DNA of 61,955 nucleotides from Proteus terrae (GCF_003144325.1 NZ_PENS01000020.1:1-61955), one strand, 5' to 3'; shown: positions 36,557-47,364, numbered from the stretch's first letter. Translations and numbers: made by a program. The notes: generated by a model not told the origin, from the letters alone.

Positions 36557-38248
36557 ATGCAAAAATTAAAGTTTTTAAGGTTTTCGAAAGAAAACATTGC
36601 CCTTTTTTTAGCTGTCTACCTTGGTTTTTTTCTTAATCTTTCTGTCTACATTGGCCGATACGGCACACAGAATACAAACAACCCCCTCATTGATGCATTA
36701 TATATCCTAGGTGAAATTGCGGTTAATATTGCCTTTACCTTCTTCTTATTACGATTACTCTCTTTCTTCGGCACTCTCTTTTTTAAAATAATTACCTCTT
36801 TTATTCTCGTCGTGAGTGTTTGTGCTAGTTACTATATTTCTTTTTATGATGTAGTCATTGGATACGGCATTATCATTTCAACACTAACTACAGATACGGA
36901 TTTATCTAAAGAGCTGGTTAGCCCAAATGTAATTATTTGGATTATTGGTTTATCTGTTTTGCCATTGGCGCTTATTTGGCTATGTAAAAAACCAGAGAAA
37001 AATCTAACGACTCAACAAAAGAAAAAAATCTGGATAAAAAACACGGCCAAAATGCTGGTGATTGCGCTGGCTGTTTTTAGCTATTTGAAAACACTCGATT
37101 CAAAACAAAAAGCCTATGAAATCAAGAATAACTTAGATTTACCTAGTTATAGTGGGGGTTTAAGTTATGCGTATTTGCCTACAAATTGGATTATTCCATT
37201 ATTCCAATATGCAATAACGCAGTATGACGATACGTTTAATAGCAAAAATATTTTTGATCCTGCCGATCACTTCACATACCAACCATCAAAGGCTAATGAG
37301 GATGTGTATGTTGTCTTTATTATTGGTGAAACAGCAAGATGGGATCATATGGGATTATTAGGATATGAGCGTCAAACAAATCCTCTATTAAGCCAAGAAA
37401 AAAATCTTGTTGCCTTTAAAGGTATTTCTTGTGATACCGCAACAAAACTCTCTTTAAAATGTATGTTTGTACGTGAAAATGGAACAGAAAGTAACGATCA
37501 ACGAACATTAAAAGAGAACAATATATTCTCAGTATTAAGCCAACTAGGTATGTCTTCTGAGCTTTTTTCAATGCAGAGTGAGTTGTGGTTTTACAATAAA
37601 CTTGATTTAAATAACTACGCAATGAAAGAGATGATGACGGCAAAAAATAGCAACTTTGGTAAAGAGTTGGATGACACTTTATTAATTGCTGAAACGGCGA
37701 ATGCGGTTTCTCAGCATCCAAAGGGAAATCATTTAGTGATTTTACATACTAAAGGCTCTCACTTTATGTATTCACAACGTTACCCTGAATCATTCAAAAA
37801 GTATCAACCTGAATGTTTAAATGTGGATGATGAGTGTACTAAAGAGCAGTTAGTGAATGCTTATGACAACTCTATTCTTTATACTGACTATTTTATTGAT
37901 GGCGTACTCGACACATTACGCGATAAAAAAGCTATTGTGTTTTATACCTCCGATCACGGAGAATCTATTTCCGAAAAAGGTGGCTTACATGGCACACCAA
38001 AAGAAATTGCACCGCCAGAACAATTTAAAGTGCCTTTCTTAGTTTGGATGTCAGATAGCTATTTAGCAGAGCCTGAAAATAAGCAATTATTTGATAACCT
38101 AAAACGTAATCAAGATGCAGAGCGCACGTTCTATCATCATAATATTTTCGATTCGATGTTAGGTTGCTTAGGTTATTCATCTCCAGATGGTGGCATTAAT
38201 AATCAAAATAACCTCTGTTTTGGTGATATGCCATCAACCCAAAACTAA
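36557..38248 (+). CDS. eptB: Kdo(2)-lipid A phosphoethanolamine 7''-transferase EptB
   Basis: EptB adds phosphoethanolamine to the outer Kdo of lipopolysaccharide on the periplasmic face, lowering surface charge and affecting cationic peptide resistance. Five membrane helices span residues 1-175. The periplasmic alkaline-phosphatase-fold domain has GETARWDHMG (metal site), DTATKLSLKCMF (the nucleophile threonine region) and YTSDHGESISEKG. It follows E. coli EptB end to end (IIGYG, NNDLPSYSGG-like and GCLGYSSPDGGINNQNN). TTG at 36551 could add two residues. Divergent from fdhF. Confidence 0.94.
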   Translation: MQKLKFLRFSKENIALFLAVYLGFFLNLSVYIGRYGTQNTNNPLIDALYILGEIAVNIAFTFFLLRLLSFFGTLFFKIITSFILVVSVCASYYISFYDVVIGYGIIISTLTTDTDLSKELVSPNVIIWIIGLSVLPLALIWLCKKPEKNLTTQQKKKIWIKNTAKMLVIALAVFSYLKTLDSKQKAYEIKNNLDLPSYSGGLSYAYLPTNWIIPLFQYAITQYDDTFNSKNIFDPADHFTYQPSKANEDVYVVFIIGETARWDHMGLLGYERQTNPLLSQEKNLVAFKGISCDTATKLSLKCMFVRENGTESNDQRTLKENNIFSVLSQLGMSSELFSMQSELWFYNKLDLNNYAMKEMMTAKNSNFGKELDDTLLIAETANAVSQHPKGNHLVILHTKGSHFMYSQRYPESFKKYQPECLNVDDECTKEQLVNAYDNSILYTDYFIDGVLDTLRDKKAIVFYTSDHGESISEKGGLHGTPKEIAPPEQFKVPFLVWMSDSYLAEPENKQLFDNLKRNQDAERTFYHHNIFDSMLGCLGYSSPDGGINNQNNLCFGDMPSTQN

Positions 38249-38271
38249 GTTTTCTCAATAGCTAATAGACA

Positions 38272-38306
38272 AAAAAACCACGCTCGATATTAAGCGTGGT
38301 TTTTTA
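38272..38306. terminator. Bidirectional terminator between eptB and the FMN oxidase gene
   Basis: AAAAAACCACGCT and AGCGTGGTTTTTT form a strong stem around CGATATTA, with A and T tracts on each side. The flanking genes are convergent. Confidence 0.93.
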
Positions 38307-38330
38307 TTATTCTTAACTTAAATAAGTTAA

Positions 38331-39527
38331 TTATTGATTAAAACTGGCATCAGTATAAAGTTGAGTGGCTTGAATATCTTTTACTGTTTTCGCCCCACCT
38401 AACATCATATTAATTTTTAATTCTTTATTTAAATGTTGGATAACTGAATTTACACCTTCAGCGCCCCCTAAATTTAATCCATAAAGAATTGGACGACCAA
38501 CAGCGACAATATCTGCACCACTGGCTAATGCTTTAAAGACATGTGAACCACGACGTACACCGCTGTCGAACACGATAGGAACACGTTTATTCACAACTTT
38601 TGCAATAGAAGGTAAAACATCAATTGATGCTGGACCACTGTCTAATTGACGGCCACCATGATTAGATACCCAAATTGCATCTGCACCCGCTTTAATTGCC
38701 ACATCAGCATCTTCTGGTGATTGAATACCTTTTACAATTACAGGTAAACCAGACATTTTTTTCACGTACTGAATATCAGCAGGGGTGAAGGCTTGTTTAG
38801 CTTGCGCATAAATTTCGCTAATACCCGCACCTTTACCTGTCTTAGATTTATCATCGCTAATTTTTGCGAATGCTTCTAAGTTGGCAAAACCTAATGGGAA
38901 CTGGAAATTATTTTTCACGTCATCTTCACGATAACCACCCACAGAAGAGTCAATAGTCATAATAATGCCTTTAGCACCATACTGTTTTGCTTGAGATAAA
39001 ATATACTCGTTAAAGGCATCATTTTTACTCATATACAACTGGAAGAAGAAAGGATAACCCGGTTTAGCATCAGCCACTTCTTTAATTGTTTTATTACCAT
39101 AAGTACTTAATGAAAAAATAGAACCTGCTTTTGCCATACCTTTTGCTGTGGCGACTTCGCCTTGTTGATGTGCAAGCCCTTGAGCTGCCATCGGTGCCTG
39201 AATAATAGGCGTATCTAATTTAATACCCAAAAATTCTGTTTTTAAATCTAAGTCAGAAAATTCGATGCCTTGTAATGAACGAGGCATAATATATTTTTTA
39301 TCAAATGCCGTCGTGTTTGAACGTAAATTATTTTCGTCTTCAGCACCACCACGAATATAACCAAAAGCCCCTTTATCCATATTTGCTTGGACTTGTGCTT
39401 CCATCGCTTTTAAGTTAACTATCTTAATTGGGCCTTCTGCGGTACTTGCTTTATATTCAGCAGCCTGTGCAACACCCACGCTTAATGCCATTGCAATAGC
39501 AGTGGTTTTTAATAATTTATTTTTCAT
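38331..39527 (-). CDS. Exported FMN-dependent alpha-hydroxy acid oxidase (lactate oxidase-like)
   Basis: The protein belongs to the FMN alpha-hydroxy acid dehydrogenase family (lactate/glycolate oxidase, LldD). The catalytic His290 and Arg293 are in WVSNHGGRQLD; Lys266 is in VIVKGI; the FMN-phosphate region VGRPILYGL is intact. Residues 1-22 are a clear Sec signal peptide with cleavage AQA-AEY, which is unusual for this family. The mature part resembles soluble lactate oxidases rather than membrane LldD. If exported through Sec, FMN must be added outside the cytoplasm. It ends beside eptB's terminator and stands alone. Confidence 0.85.
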   Translation of the reverse strand: MKNKLLKTTAIAMALSVGVAQAAEYKASTAEGPIKIVNLKAMEAQVQANMDKGAFGYIRGGAEDENNLRSNTTAFDKKYIMPRSLQGIEFSDLDLKTEFLGIKLDTPIIQAPMAAQGLAHQQGEVATAKGMAKAGSIFSLSTYGNKTIKEVADAKPGYPFFFQLYMSKNDAFNEYILSQAKQYGAKGIIMTIDSSVGGYREDDVKNNFQFPLGFANLEAFAKISDDKSKTGKGAGISEIYAQAKQAFTPADIQYVKKMSGLPVIVKGIQSPEDADVAIKAGADAIWVSNHGGRQLDSGPASIDVLPSIAKVVNKRVPIVFDSGVRRGSHVFKALASGADIVAVGRPILYGLNLGGAEGVNSVIQHLNKELKINMMLGGAKTVKDIQATQLYTDASFNQ

Positions 39528-39649
39528 TTCTGATCCATTTATTAATTACGGGCTTATATCTATAATTTAATAATCTTTAACTTCTATTAAATTATATTTA
39601 TCGAAAAATAATATAAGCCCTATTATTATATAATATTTAAATTAATCAC

Positions 39650-40273
39650 TTACTTTTTTGTTAAAGTATTATAGCTTGTCATAAGATTACGATAGTCTGG
39701 AATATGGTTAGCAAAGAGCGCACCTAATCCTTCAACATCATTACGCCAATCACGGTGTAACTCACAAGCTAAACCAAACCAGTTTATTAATTGTGCCCCT
39801 GCTTTTGACATTCTATCCCACGCAGAGTCACGAGCAATGGCATTGAAAGTACCTGAAGCATCAGTGACAACAAACACTTCAAAACCTTCTTCAAGTGCTG
39901 ATAATGCAGGAAATGCGACACACACTTCAGTTACAACACCTGCAATAATCAGTTGTTTTTTACCCGTCGCTTTAACCGCTTTTACGAAATCTTCGTTATC
40001 CCATGCGTTGATTTGACCTGGACGAGCGATATAAGGAGCATCAGGGAACATCTCAACAAGTTGAGGCATTAAAGGGCCATTAGGGCCATCTTCAAAAGAG
40101 GTCGTTAAAATGGTAGGTAAATTAAAGTACTTAGCGGCATTAGCTAATGCTAATACATTATTATTGAATTTATCAGGCTCGATATCTCTGACTAAAGAAA
40201 GTAACCCAGCTTGATGGTCTACCAACAGAACAGCAGCATTACTTTTATCGATACGATGATATTTAAAGCTCAT
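39650..40273 (-). CDS. YcaC-like isochorismatase-fold hydrolase
   Basis: Cysteine hydrolase of the isochorismatase superfamily. The family triad is suggested by the Asp of VLLVDHQAGLLS, a mid-sequence Lys and the Cys of GVVTEVCVAFPAL. The closest named relative is YcaC; the substrate is unknown. The frame continues upstream; the ATG at 40273 follows CGGAG by 6 bases and gives MSFKYHRIDKSNAAVLLVDHQ, so it is chosen (207 residues). It lies upstream of the exported FMN oxidase on the same strand, 122 bp apart; cotranscription is possible. Confidence 0.85.
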   Translation of the reverse strand: MSFKYHRIDKSNAAVLLVDHQAGLLSLVRDIEPDKFNNNVLALANAAKYFNLPTILTTSFEDGPNGPLMPQLVEMFPDAPYIARPGQINAWDNEDFVKAVKATGKKQLIIAGVVTEVCVAFPALSALEEGFEVFVVTDASGTFNAIARDSAWDRMSKAGAQLINWFGLACELHRDWRNDVEGLGALFANHIPDYRNLMTSYNTLTKK

Positions 40274-40650
40274 AATAATCTCCGATAGCATAATAGAGGT
40301 AAGACTCAATTAAATAATAGCACCAAATTTATATGACAATATTCAGATCCTTTTAAATTTACAATTTAATGTATTTATTAATAATAAATAATCGACTGTA
40401 AACTTTAAATATATTTAAATATCACGACATTTAATTATCTGTTTATTTGTTTATATAAATTTATTTATTTCGTTGAAAAGAATTATAAGTGCAACAATGC
40501 CTAAATGAATCTAAAGATTATTGTTTTAACCATTCAAAAATTTTGTTGAAGATTTAGAATTGAAAAAGAGATAAAAAAAACCCCCGCGGGCGGGGGTGAG
40601 ATAAGCGCAACTAAAAGGTCTCTAACTTACTATCAGGAGATGGGTATTCA
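40274..40650. other. 377-bp AT-rich region between the isochorismatase-like gene and narI
   Basis: Contains the nar operon terminator at 40573-40597 and a strongly AT-rich stretch that should include the promoter of the isochorismatase-like gene. No gene seen. Confidence 0.6.
40573..40597 (-). terminator. Terminator of the narKGHJI operon
   Basis: On the minus strand CCCCCGC-CC-GCGGGGG is followed by eight T residues. It is the most GC-rich hairpin of this AT-rich region, about 55 bp after narI. Confidence 0.92.
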
Positions 40651-41328
40651 TTAATGGCGATTACGCACAATTTGATAGCGGCGAGTTAAATACTCAATAG
40701 GCACGCTCCAAATATGGACTAGTCGACAGAATGGGAATAATAAGAAAATCGTCATTCCTAATAAAATGTGCAACTTAAATACCCATGCAACACCTTCAAG
40801 ATTTGCTGAAGCACCACCGTGGAATGTCACAATAGATTGTGCCCATGCCACCAGCTTCATCATTTCACTACCATCCATATGTTGTGCAGAGAATGGAATT
40901 GTTAGTAGACCTAATGCCACTTGAATAACCAGTAGCGTTAAAATCATAATGTCACCAAATGAAGATGTGGCTCTCACTCGTGGATTGGTTAAACGACGTT
41001 TTAATAACATCACGCCCCCCACCAGCATTAACACACCGCAAGTACCACCGCCTACCATCGCCATAATTTGTTTATATTCAATAGGCAGAAATGATTCATA
41101 CATCCAGTGTGGTGTTAACATTCCCAGAAAATGACCAGCAAAAATACCGATGATCCCAACGTGGAATAAGTTAGATGCCAATCGCATATTTTTCTTGTCT
41201 AGCATCTGGCTAGAGCCCGCACGCCAAGTGTATTGACCATAATCATAGCGTAACCAGCTACCGATAATAAAAACGGCACCAGCAATATAGGGATAGATAT
41301 CAAAAAATAACATATTGATGTAATTCAT
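40651..41328 (-). CDS. narI: Respiratory nitrate reductase gamma subunit (cytochrome b)
   Basis: NarI is the five-helix membrane subunit that carries two b hemes and oxidises quinol on the periplasmic side, passing electrons to NarH. The 225-residue protein has conserved helix motifs with heme-ligand histidines ([42 protein letters not shown]). Its ATG overlaps the narJ stop by four bases. It is the last gene of narGHJI. Confidence 0.96.
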   Translation of the reverse strand: MNYINMLFFDIYPYIAGAVFIIGSWLRYDYGQYTWRAGSSQMLDKKNMRLASNLFHVGIIGIFAGHFLGMLTPHWMYESFLPIEYKQIMAMVGGGTCGVLMLVGGVMLLKRRLTNPRVRATSSFGDIMILTLLVIQVALGLLTIPFSAQHMDGSEMMKLVAWAQSIVTFHGGASANLEGVAWVFKLHILLGMTIFLLFPFCRLVHIWSVPIEYLTRRYQIVRNRH

Positions 41329-42050
41329 TTTTGTGCTCCCGTATCCAACGAATTCCCCACGTTGAGATATTGAACTGCGGTCTCTTGTGCAAAACGACGC
41401 TGATGTTGGCTGATCTTGCCACTACCACACTGCGTACCTTCTCCAAGAAACGTCACTTGTTCTTCTTCCCACACAGCATCTAATGCAGCAGGTGTATCAT
41501 CTAAAGGCTCTTTTTCTACTTGAGCAGTCAGTTGCGATGCTTCTAATCCACTTTGTGAAAGACAAAGCAACACATCAAAGAGAGCGTGATAATCACTGCC
41601 TCGTTGTTTTAAACGTTCACCTAACAGAGCCAAAATAGGCGCAATATTATTTAGCCCTTCAATACACTCGGTTATAGGTAAAAGCGTTAAGTACTCAAGG
41701 TAAGTAGGTAAATAGTCAGGAAGTTCACGACTACTTAATGTGATCCCTGCTTGTTGATATTGATTGAGCAGATCAACCATTGCCTGACCACGATCGCGAG
41801 ACTCACCATGAACGTGTTCAAATAACAACAGTGATCGCGCTCGACCTCTATCAAAAAGCTCACTGTAATTAGATTGTGCATCGAGCAACTCTTGTTGCAT
41901 TAAGGCATGAATAAATGCCATTAATTTCGCAACTTGAGTCACAGGAAGTTCATCGGCTTCCTGTAATGCATCGATAAGTTCGTCTCGGTTATCCCACAGT
42001 TCTTGTGTGGGATAATCTAAGAGATGGGAAATGACTTTCAGAGAGATCAT
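41325..42050 (-). CDS. narJ: Nitrate reductase assembly chaperone NarJ
   Basis: NarJ is the cytoplasmic chaperone needed to insert the molybdenum cofactor into NarG and to release the complex to NarI. The 241-residue helical protein has the TorD/NarJ-type features [22 protein letters not shown] and [15 protein letters not shown]. It is translationally coupled to narH (1-bp overlap) and narI (4-bp overlap). Confidence 0.95.
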   Translation of the reverse strand: MISLKVISHLLDYPTQELWDNRDELIDALQEADELPVTQVAKLMAFIHALMQQELLDAQSNYSELFDRGRARSLLLFEHVHGESRDRGQAMVDLLNQYQQAGITLSSRELPDYLPTYLEYLTLLPITECIEGLNNIAPILALLGERLKQRGSDYHALFDVLLCLSQSGLEASQLTAQVEKEPLDDTPAALDAVWEEEQVTFLGEGTQCGSGKISQHQRRFAQETAVQYLNVGNSLDTGAQK

Positions 42051-43603
42051 TATATTTTCTCCTCTGAACGACGTTCATCTTGAGGTGTCCTTGATGTGAT
42101 ATCAATCGCATCAATACGATGACTATTAAACAAATTAAATTTGCTATCACTACCATGACAACCATCACCAAAGCTAAAACCACAGCCATTACGTTCTGGG
42201 AAAGCTTCTCTTGCGAGTTCGCGATGACTCGATGGGATAACAAAGCGATCTTCATAATTTGCAATAGCCAGATAACGATACATCTCTTGTGCCTGTGCTT
42301 CGGTCAAACCGACTTGTTCTAATGCACTTAAGTCTGTTTTTCCTTCTACGGTTTCAGCACGTTTGTAATGACGCATAGCAAGCATTCGTTTTAATGCTAA
42401 CAACACAGGTGCCGTGTCGCCCGCTGTCAATAAGTTAGCTAAATACTGAACCGGAATACGTAAGCTTTCTACATCAGGCAGTACACCAGTATGCGGTAAC
42501 ACACCCGCATCAGCAGCAGATTGAATTGGTGACAAAGGTGGCACATACCAAACCATAGGTAAGGTGCGATATTCAGGGTGCAGTGGTAATGCCAGCTTCC
42601 AATCCACTGCCATTTTATAGACAGGTGAACGTTGTGCTGCATCAATCACACTTAACGGAATACCTTGCTCTTCAGCGGCTTTGATCACTTCAGGATCGAA
42701 CGGATCTAAGAAGATATCTAACTGGCTTTGGTATAAATCTTTTTCATTATCTGCACTGGCAGCTTGTGAGATTTTATCTGCGTCATACAACATCACACCC
42801 AGATAACGAATACGTCCTACACAAGTTTCTGAGCACAGTGTTGGCTGACCAGCTTCAATTCGTGGATAACAGAAAATACATTTTTCTGACTTACCGCTTT
42901 TCCAGTTGAAGTAGATTTTTTTGTATGGACATCCTGTTAAACACATGCGCCATCCACGGCACTTATCTTGGTCGATAAGCACAATGCCATCTTCAGCACG
43001 TTTATAAATCGCACCACTTGGGCACGTCGCAACACAAGCAGGATTTAAGCAGTGTTCACATAAGCGTGGTAAATACATCATGAATGTATTTTCAAACTGC
43101 CCATACATCTCTTTTTGCATATTGGCGAAGTTTTTGTCCGCTGCACGTTTGCTAAATTCGCCACCTAAATCGTCTTCCCAGTTTGGGCCTTTTTCGATTT
43201 TTGTCATGCGCTGACCTGTGATCAGCGAGCGAGGACGTGCAGTCGGTAACGAGCCTTCTGGAGCATTTTTTAAATGCTCATAGTCATAATCAAAAGGCTC
43301 ATAGTAATCATCTAATGCAGGAACATCAGGGTTGGCAAAAATTTTAGATAATAGACCAACACGGTTACCCATTCTTGGTACTAATTTACCTTTGATATTT
43401 TTGATCCAGCCACCTTTCCACTTCTCTTGGTCTTCCCAATTTTGGGGATACCCTGTACCTGGTTTGGTTTCAACGTTATTAAACCATGCGTATTCAACAC
43501 CTTCGCGACTGGTCCAAACATTTTTACAGGTTACTGAACAGGTATGGCAACCGATGCATTTGTCGAGGTTCAGTACCATACCGACTTGTGAACGAATTTT
43601 CAT
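42050..43603 (-). CDS. narH: Respiratory nitrate reductase beta subunit
   Basis: NarH carries three [4Fe-4S] and one [3Fe-4S] cluster that link NarI hemes to NarG. CIGCHTCSVTCKNVW at the start, CEHCLNPACVATCPSGA, CRGWRMCLTGCPYKK and CIFCYPR with CSETCVGR hold the ligands; the Trp in CRGWRMC is the known [3Fe-4S] feature. Length is 517 residues. It starts directly at the narG stop. No defect is seen. Confidence 0.97.
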   Translation of the reverse strand: MKIRSQVGMVLNLDKCIGCHTCSVTCKNVWTSREGVEYAWFNNVETKPGTGYPQNWEDQEKWKGGWIKNIKGKLVPRMGNRVGLLSKIFANPDVPALDDYYEPFDYDYEHLKNAPEGSLPTARPRSLITGQRMTKIEKGPNWEDDLGGEFSKRAADKNFANMQKEMYGQFENTFMMYLPRLCEHCLNPACVATCPSGAIYKRAEDGIVLIDQDKCRGWRMCLTGCPYKKIYFNWKSGKSEKCIFCYPRIEAGQPTLCSETCVGRIRYLGVMLYDADKISQAASADNEKDLYQSQLDIFLDPFDPEVIKAAEEQGIPLSVIDAAQRSPVYKMAVDWKLALPLHPEYRTLPMVWYVPPLSPIQSAADAGVLPHTGVLPDVESLRIPVQYLANLLTAGDTAPVLLALKRMLAMRHYKRAETVEGKTDLSALEQVGLTEAQAQEMYRYLAIANYEDRFVIPSSHRELAREAFPERNGCGFSFGDGCHGSDSKFNLFNSHRIDAIDITSRTPQDERRSEEKI

Positions 43604-46600
43604 TATGCCTTCTCCTGTCCATTCAGGGTCTGTTGATAAGCATCACCTTCACCATCAAGCCAATCAATCTGTTTCATTTTACGCACCACAACAAACTCAT
43701 CACGGTTAGAGCCCACAGTGCCGTAATAGTTAAAGCTATAAGCCAATTGAGCGTATCCACCAATCATATGCGTTGGTTTAGGGCAAACACGCGTCACAGA
43801 GTTGTGAATACCACCACGCATTCCTGTCATTTCAGATCCCGGCAGGTTTATTTGGCGCTCTTGTGCGTGATACATGTAAATCATGCCATCAGGAATACGT
43901 TGGCTGACAATAGCTCTCGCCGTTAACGCACCATTACTGTTGTATGCTTCAACCCAATCGTTATCGCTAATTCCCATCTCTTTGGCATCATCTTCACTTA
44001 GCCAAACCACAGGGCCACCGCGACCTAGCGTTAACATCAGTAAGTTATCGCTATACGTTGAGTGAATACCCCATTTTTGGTGAGGAGTCAGGAAGTTCAG
44101 TGCCTTTTCAGGGAAACCATTTGGTTTTTTACCTTTAACCGCATCAATAGCTTTGGTATCAATCGGTGGACGATAGACCACTAAGCTTTCACCATAAGCA
44201 CGCATCCACTCGTGATCTTGATATAACTGCTGGCGACCACTTAAAGTACGCCAAGGGATCATCTCGTGAACGTTGGTATAACAGGCGTTATAAGAGACAT
44301 GCTCATCTTCAAGACCAGACCATGTTGGGCTTGAGATAATCTTACGAGGTTGAGCAACGATATCGCGGAAACGAATTTTCTCGTCTTCTTTCACTTTGGC
44401 TAAGTGAGTGTGATCACGTCCCGTCACTTTACTTAGTGCATCCCATGCTTTTACAGCCACTTGGCCGTTGGTTTCAGGTGCTAAAGAAAGGATAACTTCA
44501 GCTGCATCAATCGCCGTTTCAATCGCTGGACGTCCTTTTGCCACCCCATCATGACGAACTCGATTAAGTTTTTTCAGGAAATCGACTTCTGCTTGTGTAT
44601 TCCAGCTGATCCCTTTACCACCATTACCCAATTTGTCCATCAGAGGGCCAAGTGAAGTAAAGCGAGCATAAGTATTTGGATAATCACGCTCTACAGGAAT
44701 AAGGTGTGGTGCTGTTTTACCTGGAATAAGATCACATTCACCTTTTTTCCAATCTTTCACATCAAAAGGCTGCGCCATTTCAGCAGCAGAGTCATGTTGA
44801 ATAGGTAATGTCACTAAATCCGTTTCAACCCCTAAATGGCCTACACACAATTTAGAGAAGGTTTTAGCGATACCTTTATAGATTTCCCAGTCTGTTTTAG
44901 ACTCCCAAGCAGGATCAACGGCTGCCGTTAATGGGTGAATAAAGGGATGCATATCCGACGTATTCATATCGTCTTTTTCATACCATGTTGCGGTTGGTAA
45001 AACGATATCTGAGAAAAGACAGGTGCTTGACATACGGAAGTCTAAAGTCACCACTAAATCAACTTTACCTTCACCGCCTTTATCTTGCCATTCCACTTCT
45101 TGTGGCTTAACTTGGCCTTGCTCGCCTAAATCTTTACCTTGTAATCCGTTTTCGGTTCCCAGCAAGTATTTCAGTAAATACTCATGTCCTTTACCCGCCG
45201 AACCTAATAAATTAGAGCGCCAGATAAATAAATTACGTGGGAAGTTTTGTGGATTATCAGGTTGCTCTGAAGCAAAACGAATTTCACCTGATTTCAATGC
45301 ATTAACGGTGTAATCAGCGGCACTAACGCCTGCCTCTTTGGCTTTTTTCGCAATAGACAGCGGGTTTAAGTTTAATTGAGGCGCAGATGGTAACCACCCC
45401 ATACGCTCTGAACGCACGTTCATATCAACCAAGCTACCACTAAAGCGTGATTTATCCGCTAATGGTGATAACAACTCTGTCGGTGATACAGTTTCATAAC
45501 GCCACTGACTTGAGTGGTTGTAGAAAAATGATGTACTGTTCATATGGCGAGGCGGACGTTGCCAATCAAGGCCAAAGGCTAATGGCAACCAACCTGTTTG
45601 TGGACGCAGTTTTTCTTGTCCAACATAGTGTGCCCAGCCACCACCACTTTGACCAACGCAACCACAGAAAATCAGCATATTGATAATGCCACGATAAGTC
45701 ATATCCATGTGATACCAGTGGTTAATACCGGCTCCCACAATCACCATCGAACGGCCGTGTGTTTTTTCTGCGTTATCCGCAAATTCACGCGCAATACGAG
45801 CGATATCTTGGCGACTTACACCTGTCACTTTTTCAGCCCATGCTGGTGAATATGCTTTGATTTCATCGTAGTTTGATGCACAGTTTTCATCATTTAAACC
45901 GCGATCAACACCGTAGTTAGCTAACAATAAATCATAAACAGTTGTGATGTATTTTTCTTCGCCATTCGCAAGTGTAATACGCTTAGCAGGCAGTTTATGA
46001 ACAATCACATCATCAAGGGCAACACCTTCAAAGTATTCACTCTTAATGCCACCAAAGTAAGGAAATGCTACATCAACAATATCATCGTGGTTATCTAAAA
46101 GACCTAATTGTAAAGTGACATCTTCGCCACTTTTGCCGTCTTTAGGCTCAAGGTTCCATTTAGCAGCACCTTCCCAACGAAAGCCCATAGAGCCTTGAGG
46201 GGCAACTAATTGCTGTGTTTTTTCATCAATAGCAACGGTTTTCCACTCTGGATTTTTCTCTTGATCCAGATTGTTCACTAAATCAGAAGCACGCAACATA
46301 CGACCCGCAACTAACTTGCCAGAATCATGTTTATCTAACATCACCAACATTGGCATATCAGTGTAAGTGCGCACATAGTTACTAAAGTATTCAGTTTGGC
46401 GCTTAACGTGGAATTCGTTAAGAATAACGTGTCCCATCGCCATCGCCATTGCGCTATCAGTACCCTGTTTTGGATTTAACCATTGGTCACAGAGTTTCGC
46501 GATTTCAGCGTAATCAGGTGTTACCGCAACGGTTTTAGTCCCTTTATAACGAACTTCTGTAAAGAAGTGGGCATCTGGAGTACGTGTTTGCGGTACGTTA

Positions 46601-47364
46601 GAACCCCATGCAATCAGGTAAGAAGAGTTATACCAGTCTGCTGATTCAGGAACATCGGTTTGCTCCCCCCAAGTCATTGGCGATGCAGGTGGTAAATCGC
46701 AATACCAATCGTAGAAACTTAAGCATGCGCCACCAATCAGAGATAAATAACGCGCACCCGCAGCATATGAGACCATCGACATAGCAGGAATTGGCGAGAA
46801 ACCAATAATACGATCAGGACCAAACTCTTTGGCAGTAAACACGTTAGAAGCCGCAATGATTTCATTCACTTCTGACCATGAAGAACGAACAAAACCACCA
46901 CGCCCACGCGCTTGCTTATAGCTTTTAGTTTTTTCTGGTGAACTAACAATAGAAGCCCATGCATCAACAGGATCGCTATGTTGTGCTTTTGCTTCACGCC
47001 ATAGTTTAATTAAGCGTTTACGTACCATTGGGTATTTAACGCGGTTTGCGCTATATAAATACCATGAATAACTTGCACCACGAGGACAACCACGAGGTTC
47101 ATGATCCGGTAAATCCGGACGTGTACGTGGATAATCCGTTTGTTGGGTTTCCCAAGTTACTAACCCATTTTTGACGTAAATTTTCCAGCTACATGAACCG
47201 GTACAGTTAACACCATGAGTGGAACGGACAATTTTGTCGTGTTGCCAACGACTACGGTAACCATCTTCCCAATCACGGTTAACATTCAGCTCTTGGCCAT
47301 GATCCTTTGAAAAGGTATCACCAAGCTGTTTAAAATAGCGGAATCTATCGAGAAACTTACTCAT
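43603..47364 (-). CDS. narG: Respiratory nitrate reductase alpha subunit
   Basis: NarG is the catalytic subunit that reduces nitrate to nitrite in the cytoplasm, using Mo-bisMGD and an N-terminal FS0 [4Fe-4S] cluster with a His ligand (STHGVNCTGSCSWKIYVKNG). The frame opens at 47379, but the ATG at 47364 gives the family start MSKFLDRFRYFKQLGD, so it is chosen. Length is 1253 residues. All of the main molybdopterin oxidoreductase motifs, including YIVWGSN-like SSYLIAWGSNVPQTRTPDAHF, are intact. narK lies 52 bp upstream. Confidence 0.97.
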   Translation of the reverse strand: MSKFLDRFRYFKQLGDTFSKDHGQELNVNRDWEDGYRSRWQHDKIVRSTHGVNCTGSCSWKIYVKNGLVTWETQQTDYPRTRPDLPDHEPRGCPRGASYSWYLYSANRVKYPMVRKRLIKLWREAKAQHSDPVDAWASIVSSPEKTKSYKQARGRGGFVRSSWSEVNEIIAASNVFTAKEFGPDRIIGFSPIPAMSMVSYAAGARYLSLIGGACLSFYDWYCDLPPASPMTWGEQTDVPESADWYNSSYLIAWGSNVPQTRTPDAHFFTEVRYKGTKTVAVTPDYAEIAKLCDQWLNPKQGTDSAMAMAMGHVILNEFHVKRQTEYFSNYVRTYTDMPMLVMLDKHDSGKLVAGRMLRASDLVNNLDQEKNPEWKTVAIDEKTQQLVAPQGSMGFRWEGAAKWNLEPKDGKSGEDVTLQLGLLDNHDDIVDVAFPYFGGIKSEYFEGVALDDVIVHKLPAKRITLANGEEKYITTVYDLLLANYGVDRGLNDENCASNYDEIKAYSPAWAEKVTGVSRQDIARIAREFADNAEKTHGRSMVIVGAGINHWYHMDMTYRGIINMLIFCGCVGQSGGGWAHYVGQEKLRPQTGWLPLAFGLDWQRPPRHMNSTSFFYNHSSQWRYETVSPTELLSPLADKSRFSGSLVDMNVRSERMGWLPSAPQLNLNPLSIAKKAKEAGVSAADYTVNALKSGEIRFASEQPDNPQNFPRNLFIWRSNLLGSAGKGHEYLLKYLLGTENGLQGKDLGEQGQVKPQEVEWQDKGGEGKVDLVVTLDFRMSSTCLFSDIVLPTATWYEKDDMNTSDMHPFIHPLTAAVDPAWESKTDWEIYKGIAKTFSKLCVGHLGVETDLVTLPIQHDSAAEMAQPFDVKDWKKGECDLIPGKTAPHLIPVERDYPNTYARFTSLGPLMDKLGNGGKGISWNTQAEVDFLKKLNRVRHDGVAKGRPAIETAIDAAEVILSLAPETNGQVAVKAWDALSKVTGRDHTHLAKVKEDEKIRFRDIVAQPRKIISSPTWSGLEDEHVSYNACYTNVHEMIPWRTLSGRQQLYQDHEWMRAYGESLVVYRPPIDTKAIDAVKGKKPNGFPEKALNFLTPHQKWGIHSTYSDNLLMLTLGRGGPVVWLSEDDAKEMGISDNDWVEAYNSNGALTARAIVSQRIPDGMIYMYHAQERQINLPGSEMTGMRGGIHNSVTRVCPKPTHMIGGYAQLAYSFNYYGTVGSNRDEFVVVRKMKQIDWLDGEGDAYQQTLNGQEKA

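Noticed and set aside
40573-40597. GC-rich C/G run in an AT-rich region, possibly a foreign fragment
   Set aside because: It is an intrinsic terminator hairpin of the nar operon.
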